Below are positions 47,661 to 52,767 of a stretch of DNA of 52,767 nucleotides, piece after piece. Position 1 is the first letter of the stretch. Each line of letters begins with the position of its first letter. A program made the translations under genes and the position numbers. Source of the DNA: Tenebrionibacter intestinalis (lineage in GTDB: Bacteria > Pseudomonadota > Gammaproteobacteria > Enterobacterales > Enterobacteriaceae); the NCBI RefSeq assembly GCF_016632365.1, contig NZ_JAEPBH010000014.1, forward strand, positions 1 to 52,767, in the 5' to 3' direction. The notes beneath the pieces were generated by a model. It did no database searches, was not told the DNA's origin, and saw only the letters and a list, made by a program, of their open reading frames with translations.

Positions 47661-47690
47661 GGCCTCCGGTATAGGGGTATAACGGAGGCC
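47661..47690 (-). promoter_or_regulatory. Hairpin between the two pilin genes, covering a ribosome site
   Basis: GGCCTCCG / CGGAGGCC with a 14-base loop, followed on the minus strand by ATTTTTATG. The 3' arm contains the Shine-Dalgarno of the second pilin. It may reduce the second pilin, end part of the transcripts, or protect the major pilin mRNA. Confidence 0.7.
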
Positions 47691-47739
47691 ACAATAGGGA
47701 TCAGGCCTTATGGATAACCCGTTTCCTGAACGCGCTAAC

Positions 47740-48282
47740 TTAGCTGTAAGTTACGTTCATGGTAACAACAGAGTTGACCGAACCGACGGTTGGGGCTGTA
47801 TCGCCTACCTGGACCATCGCAGCGGTCAGTTCGGCTTTCGCAGAACCATCTTCCCCCGGAACAACGTCAATTGCGTTACCGCCATTACTGGTCATAGCGG
47901 TTTCGCCACTGAGGATTTCAATGGCCACATTTTTGGCGTCGCCGGTGCTGGCAAAACCATTGGTGAAGATCGGGTCTGCAGTACCGGTAGCGGCGATATT
48001 GATATTGGCGATACCATCCGCCCCGGTCGGGCAGCCGGAGAAAGAAAGCTCGAAAGGTTTGCTGTTGCCGACTGAGCCTGCGCCGCTGAACGCATCCACG
48101 CCTACAGAGCCCAGATCGACGGTCATTGCGCTGTTAGCCGCGTTATCAATTTTACAGGTTGTTTCCACAATCTTACCGGTGACGGTAATATCAACTGTAT
48201 CCGCCTGAGCGCCCATTGATGCGGCCAGAAGAACGGAAGCCACGAACGCTGCTGCGCCAGTTTTTTTCATAGTAGACATCAT
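47740..48282 (-). CDS. Major fimbrial subunit
   Basis: 180-residue pilin. Signal peptide MKKTGAAAFVASVLLAASMGAQA, then DTVDITVTGKIVETTCKIDN with the first Cys, the second in LSFSGCP, and the ending SVVTMNVTYS with penultimate Tyr. Start could be 48282, 48279 or 48270; AAGGAA lies before the first two. It lies 69 bases after the usher stop. Assembled on the cell surface by the usher and chaperone below. Confidence 0.9.
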   Translation of the reverse strand: MMSTMKKTGAAAFVASVLLAASMGAQADTVDITVTGKIVETTCKIDNAANSAMTVDLGSVGVDAFSGAGSVGNSKPFELSFSGCPTGADGIANINIAATGTADPIFTNGFASTGDAKNVAIEILSGETAMTSNGGNAIDVVPGEDGSAKAELTAAMVQVGDTAPTVGSVNSVVTMNVTYS

Positions 48283-48351
48283 TTTTCCTTATTTACCACA
48301 GTAATACTGTTCTTCTGAACAGCGTGTTAAACCATCTGTATTAAGCAAACG

Positions 48352-51003
48352 TCACATACAGATTTCAGTATCCCGAATAACAGAGACATCATCTCCGGGC
48401 TTCGGCAGGTTATAGTCGAGCGCGCAATGCTGATCGGCCTGTTTACCCCACTGGGCCTCAATGTGTCCATGAGGCTTAAGGCCTGCAAGGAAAACCTGGC
48501 CATCGTCGCCGACAATGCCGGTCCCGTCATCCGTGGTGACCATCGTGCCAAACGGGACGGGCCGCCCGTGGAATTTGAGCGTAATCAGGGCGCGCTCGCC
48601 GGTATGCGCTCTGAAGCTTGCCCGCACCAGCGCGCCACGGGTCGGCACCAGGCGGACGGTAGAACTGTCAAGTTCGGTATGGCTGTCCAGATGTGTGACA
48701 TCCAGGGAAACCTGGCTCTCGCGATAGGGCTGACCGAGAGGCGATACGGCATAACCGCGCCAGTCGGTACGGACGCCCGAGCCATTTTCCACCGGGACAT
48801 CGGATGCCCCCGGCGCCGCAATAAGCACGTTCGTTTCACCCGGCATTTCACCAAGCGTGAGGCCATTGCGATGGATATATACGCCGCCATTGACGCCATA
48901 ATTTAACTGGCGGTAACTGCCATCCGCGTAGCTGTAGCCCACAGAGGCTGAGCCATACCCGCCGCGATACTCCAGACCCGCATCTCCGCTGTAGCCGCTG
49001 TGTTCCATATACCCCTGGCTGAGGCTCCAGCTCAGGTTACGCTGTTCAAGCAGATTGCCCGACATACCGACCTGATGTGTCAAATCACCATTACTGTCAC
49101 GGCGGCTGCTGAAGTGGGCCCAGCTTGATGACAGGCTGGAATCGCCCGGCAGTAAGGCGCTAAACGGCACGGATACGTTGACATATCCAGTCTTGTCGGC
49201 ATCGCGTCCACTGTCCCGGTTATAGCTGTATGACAGGCTGTAGCTGACGGCGCCGACTGAACTGCTGAATCCGACTGTCAGATAATCCGACGATCCGCCA
49301 CGGTTCCAGTATGTCTGGCGGCTCGCAGACAGATACAGGGAGCCGAGATCGCCCAGCCTCTGAGTGACGTTGGCCTGCAAACGCGCCCGGCGGGTGTTAT
49401 ACAGGTTGTAATAGTCGGTATAAGGGCGGGCGATGGGCCGCCCCTGCGCGTCCACATCCACCTCGTCATACAGCCAGCCTTCCATTCCCTTCATGGCTGT
49501 TTCGCTCAGGGTATGGAACCCGCGGGTAGAATAGCGATAGCCTGTTAACTGGAAAGTGGTTCCCAGCTCATTGAGGGAGCGGGCATACAGAAACCGAACG
49601 GACTGCCCCTGATGTTTGCTGTCATCGGCCAGTTGGCTTTTGGCATGGGTAATATCCGCAGAAATCGCCCCCCAGTCGCCCATATTAAGACCCAGGCCCA
49701 GGGCAAGCGCCTGGTAACGCCCGGCATACTGCACCCCGCCATATGCGGTGACATCCGCAGGCAAGCCCCACAGCAGGTTGCCGGTGACAAACCCCGGATT
49801 GTTATACTGACTGCTGTTGCTACGGAATCTACCGCCCGCCACGCTGTAGCGTAAGGTGCCTTCGCGACGTAAAACAGGAACGGATGAATAAGGTACGGTG
49901 AAAACGTGCGTCGTGCCGTCGGCTTCGATGACAGAGACGTCGAGATCCCCCCCTGCGGATAACGCATACAGATCGTTGATAACAAACGCGCCCGCAGGAA
50001 CGAAGGTTTGATAAATCTGAGAACCATTCTGGCGAATAACAACGCGTGCGTTGCTGCCGGCTGTACCGCGGATAACCGGCGCATAGCCGTGCATACTATC
50101 CGGATACATTTCCTCATCGGAGGCCAGCTTAACCCCGCGGAAACTAACGGAGTCGAAAACGTCTGCCGGCGTATTCGCTTCACCCAGCGTCAGTTGGCTT
50201 TTAAGCGCAATGATGCTTCTTTCAGCATAAGTATTCAGACGCTCCCAGCGGTGAGACGAGTTATATTTATTTGTATAGGCGCTCAGGGAACGCGTATCGC
50301 GCAGTCGCCACGGACCAAGGTTAAGGCGGCTGTCCAGATTTAAATAATTAGTACGGCTGTCGCCATAACGGCCGTGGTTATCGCTGCCGTTAAACTGATA
50401 CCCAACCATCAGGGCGTTAATGCCGTTATCCCAGCGCTCAGGGGGGATCCATCCACGTGGGCGATGAAGCAGGGCCGCCTGCGGGATACTGATATCCAGC
50501 CTCATTTTTGCGAAATCAAACGCCGTATAGGCTCCTGCAATAATATGCCCCGGAGACACTTTTGTTGCGCCCGGCAGGGAAGACAGCGCCGGATAAAGCG
50601 AAGTATTTACACCGAATTCAATCAGATCATTCACGGTAAGGCAGGCAATTAACCCTGTCTTGTCATGTACTTCAGACTTATCAGCCCTGAAATTATCCGT
50701 ATCGGTTGTATTATTTCCCTTTTTATTATTTCCGTTTCCCGGGATTGGTATAAAACGAACAGAGCGCTGAGTGATTTCCTCGCCATTGTCGTAAATACGA
50801 ACATCATAAACCCCAGGCAACTGAGCGCCTGCATGTGAAAGCAACGATAAATCCGCCACGGCGCCGTCATTACCAGACAACATCGCAGGCATAAAATACA
50901 ACTCTTTTGCCTGTGCGGATATTGATGCAAAGAAACACAACGCAGCAAGTGGAGAAATTGCGAATAATGCTATGCCGCTATGGCTGGATAAATGACGTTG
51001 CAT
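48352..51003 (-). CDS. Outer-membrane usher
   Basis: FimD-type usher of 883 residues. Signal peptide, N-terminal domain (PAMLSGNDGAVADLSLLSHAGAQLPGVYDVRIYDNG), 24-strand barrel with plug, and C-terminal domains with a Cys pair (HCALDYN and EICM). NFRADKSEV and a short Asn/Lys-rich stretch (GNGNNKKGNNTTD) form an unusual insert near residue 95. Secretes and orders pilins through the outer membrane. Confidence 0.96.
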   Translation of the reverse strand: MQRHLSSHSGIALFAISPLAALCFFASISAQAKELYFMPAMLSGNDGAVADLSLLSHAGAQLPGVYDVRIYDNGEEITQRSVRFIPIPGNGNNKKGNNTTDTDNFRADKSEVHDKTGLIACLTVNDLIEFGVNTSLYPALSSLPGATKVSPGHIIAGAYTAFDFAKMRLDISIPQAALLHRPRGWIPPERWDNGINALMVGYQFNGSDNHGRYGDSRTNYLNLDSRLNLGPWRLRDTRSLSAYTNKYNSSHRWERLNTYAERSIIALKSQLTLGEANTPADVFDSVSFRGVKLASDEEMYPDSMHGYAPVIRGTAGSNARVVIRQNGSQIYQTFVPAGAFVINDLYALSAGGDLDVSVIEADGTTHVFTVPYSSVPVLRREGTLRYSVAGGRFRSNSSQYNNPGFVTGNLLWGLPADVTAYGGVQYAGRYQALALGLGLNMGDWGAISADITHAKSQLADDSKHQGQSVRFLYARSLNELGTTFQLTGYRYSTRGFHTLSETAMKGMEGWLYDEVDVDAQGRPIARPYTDYYNLYNTRRARLQANVTQRLGDLGSLYLSASRQTYWNRGGSSDYLTVGFSSSVGAVSYSLSYSYNRDSGRDADKTGYVNVSVPFSALLPGDSSLSSSWAHFSSRRDSNGDLTHQVGMSGNLLEQRNLSWSLSQGYMEHSGYSGDAGLEYRGGYGSASVGYSYADGSYRQLNYGVNGGVYIHRNGLTLGEMPGETNVLIAAPGASDVPVENGSGVRTDWRGYAVSPLGQPYRESQVSLDVTHLDSHTELDSSTVRLVPTRGALVRASFRAHTGERALITLKFHGRPVPFGTMVTTDDGTGIVGDDGQVFLAGLKPHGHIEAQWGKQADQHCALDYNLPKPGDDVSVIRDTEICM

Positions 51004-51073
51004 AGTTACTCTTATATTTACTGATTGCCTGAAAGCAGAAGTTTAAAAAACAATAACAGAACAAAGCGCCAGA

Positions 51074-51778
51074 TTATTTAATGGTTCTGGTTAATAACGG
51101 AGTTGAGCCGCCAAAATCATTAATAGTAGAAAAAGTTACCTGTGTAGCGCCGGCCGGTAATCCTTCGACCCTGATATTACCTTTAGGCGGCACCATGAAT
51201 GTTTTCATAAGATGGCCCGACGCTTTCAGCCCGGCGACAGTCAGGTAATAAGGAGAGGGATTACTGACGCTGAGATCTTTACCCTGGCGGCTGAATGTCA
51301 GCATTTCCGGCGCCTTATCAACTGACGGCGACAGCCCCTTCGGGCGGGCAAATAATTTCAGCCGATTAGCCGTGGCAATGAGCAGCGTGTTTTTACCCTT
51401 CATTTTATCTTTATCAACAGAAGGGATAGATTTTTCAATAAAGTAATAAAGCGATTCCCGATCCTTTGGCTGTTCAGGGCCGACGTAAACCAGTCGTAAT
51501 GCATTCGTATCCCCCGGGCCGCTCATATAAAGCGGAGGCGTCACCAGAAAGTCATTACTTTTTTTTCCCGAGGCATCTTCCACCCATGACTGAATCAGAA
51601 AGCTATCGGAGCTGGAAGCATTAATGACTTTTACTGCGGCCTGCCCGGCGCTTTCATCAAAAACGACGCGCGTACCAAGAACGGCAACGCCGCCGCCAGC
51701 GTACGCCAGCCCCGATGTCAGCAGCAGCGTGGCCAGCAAACTCTTTTTAATTAAGGTATTCATTTTTGTGGTCAACAT
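51074..51778 (-). CDS. Periplasmic fimbrial chaperone
   Basis: PapD/FimC-type chaperone of 234 residues. Signal peptide MNTLIKKSLLATLLLTSGLAYA, two Ig-like domains. The conserved Arg in GTRVVFDES and Lys in NRLKLFARP form the pilin carboxylate anchor; INDFGGSTPL is the chaperone C-terminal motif. Start 51778 or Met 15 bases later. It is the first gene of the operon: chaperone, usher, pilin, pilin, RT. Confidence 0.95.
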   Translation of the reverse strand: MLTTKMNTLIKKSLLATLLLTSGLAYAGGGVAVLGTRVVFDESAGQAAVKVINASSSDSFLIQSWVEDASGKKSNDFLVTPPLYMSGPGDTNALRLVYVGPEQPKDRESLYYFIEKSIPSVDKDKMKGKNTLLIATANRLKLFARPKGLSPSVDKAPEMLTFSRQGKDLSVSNPSPYYLTVAGLKASGHLMKTFMVPPKGNIRVEGLPAGATQVTFSTINDFGGSTPLLTRTIK

Positions 51779-52620
51779 AATAATTCCGGTAAACAGCAGA
51801 AATTGCTCTGTTATGGATAGTCAAATTAAATAAGATCAAATCCTGCTGCAATCTCAGCAACAGCGACGAAGTAAATATAAATATAGCTCCCTCGCGCCGG
51901 CACATAATGACGGAGGGAGAAAGGCGACTCACTGAGTCGCAAATTAATATCATTTTTTTATTACGGTACTGCCGCCACTCCTTAAATATTAACCCAACGA
52001 CTGGCAATACAGGTGCGCAGCAACCGGGCGAGACAAAATATACATACAAAAATATTTATTGACAAAGAAAATATCGAAGCGGGATCGAATAAAGAAAAAT
52101 CGCCTGAACGTTTTATATTTTTTTATCGTTTACTACAAAAAGCATCGTAATGCCCTTCATTACGACATTAAAAACCACTTTGTCTATTTTATCAGGTAAA
52201 GAAGGCGACGTTCTTCACATAGGCAGTATAAATTACTACAGCGTGAAACATGAAAATTCACAACAAAAATATTACAATTAGCTTAATCTTAACCTGATTT
52301 TTAATATAGCAATAAGTTATTAACCTGAAATTGCATCAGCGACATATCATCTGATTTGAAAGCAGCACGGCGGGGGCCGGGAATAGCTTATGCGTTTGCT
52401 TAGCTACAGATATTACGGTCTGAGCGGTAAAAGTGGCGCTGTTTAACCAGGTAGAAAACGTTGTCAGGGCAGCCGAAAGGCAAGGCAGCGTTTAATAATA
52501 CATTCACCTGCGGATATCGGGTTCTAACCTGGCAGGGGGCGACACGCCAGGGCGACTTTCCGCGATGACGCTTTTCGCATTTCAGTGCTGAGAAAACGAA
52601 AAGCCACGTCAGATTGTTGA
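51779..52620. other. AT-rich promoter region of the fimbrial operon
   Basis: Over 800 bases without a supported gene. The part up to 52350 is very AT-rich, as seen in H-NS-silenced accessory promoters. No invertible element with inverted repeats was found. A small hairpin CCTGGC / GCCAGG lies near 52530-52553. Confidence 0.55.
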
Positions 52621-52752
52621 AAAAGAAGGAAAAAACGGGGTTTTTCCTTCTTTGTGGTAAGCAGGCGAAAATCCATGCATTGATTTCCCCTATTTTTTAT
52701 TGTGTTTCATCCCTCCTGTCTGCGACAGGATGGGGGGTTTGTCAGCAGTCTC
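52621..52752 (-). repeat. ~130-bp structured intergenic repeat, window end
   Basis: Reverse complement of the element at 20884-21016, differing at only a few positions: terminal stem AAAGAAGGAAAAAA / TTTTTCCTTCTTT, near palindrome ATGCATTGATTT, hairpin CCTCCTGTC-TGC-GACAGGA and GTCAGCAGTCTC. Confidence 0.8.
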
Positions 52753-52767
52753 GTTTTCTTTTTCCTT

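Noticed and set aside
51747-52049. Minus-strand frame of 100 codons upstream of the chaperone
   Set aside because: Overlaps the chaperone start and lies in AT-rich control DNA; no ribosome site.
51779-52620. Invertible fimbrial promoter element
   Set aside because: No pair of short inverted repeats flanking a promoter and no recombinase gene were seen.
1-52767. CRISPR array
   Set aside because: No regularly spaced direct repeats of 25-40 bases were seen; the iterons and the tandem repeat are different.

Overview
The window is chromosomal DNA of a member of the Enterobacteriaceae. The backbone genes (bax, avtA, selAB, yibF, mtlADR, yibL, yiiM, sodA, rhaT, rhaRS, rhaBAD-rhaM, fdhD, fdoGHI, fdhE, selC) match the lengths and motifs of their Escherichia coli counterparts as I remember them. 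The backbone is GC-rich and the gene order differs from E. coli, so this is a relative and not E. coli itself. I cannot fix the genus without a database.

Layout. 1-11.6 kb: bax, avtA, selB-selA, the GST-like gene yibF, the mannitol operon mtlADR behind four CRP-type sites, and yibL. 11.6-13.0 kb: a Fic-domain protein, probably accessory. 13.1-23.4 kb: yiiM, sodA and the full L-rhamnose locus (rhaT, rhaR-rhaS, rhaB-rhaA-rhaD, an iron-type lactaldehyde reductase, rhaM). 23.6-31.0 kb: a membrane-anchored DUF2726-like protein, fdhD, the selenocysteine-containing formate dehydrogenase-O operon fdoGHI, and fdhE. 31.29 kb: selC, the selenocysteine tRNA. SelA, SelB, tRNA-Sec and one UGA-decoding target therefore all lie within 31 kb.

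31.36-42.47 kb: an apparently complete P4-type phage satellite inserted in the 3' end of selC. It has an att repeat at each end, a P4-type integrase, a two-gene AT-rich cargo (SF2 helicase plus an unrecognised 140-residue protein) in the slot where P4 satellites carry anti-phage genes, a cos-like site, psu, an Ogr/Delta activator, sid, crr iterons, vis, a C4/CI-type immunity RNA with its targets, an Ash/Icd-like gene with nested kil, four small early genes, the alpha primase-helicase and ori iterons.

42.5-52.8 kb: a second, older accessory region. It starts with a truncated integrase that has lost its start codon. On the minus strand follows a chaperone-usher fimbrial operon: chaperone, usher, major pilin, second pilin, then a reverse transcriptase starting 17 bases after the second pilin. 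Downstream are two related secreted proteins. Each is split into two frames exactly at a simple repeat: an 8-bp unit present three times, and a run of ten G. In both genes a one-step change in repeat number restores one long frame, which suggests phase variation. The RT-fimbria-switchable protein combination and the helicase cargo are the two most interesting systems here. A structured intergenic repeat of about 130 bp occurs twice in near-identical form (rhaA-rhaD gap and window end) and once in a diverged form (yiiM-sodA gap).
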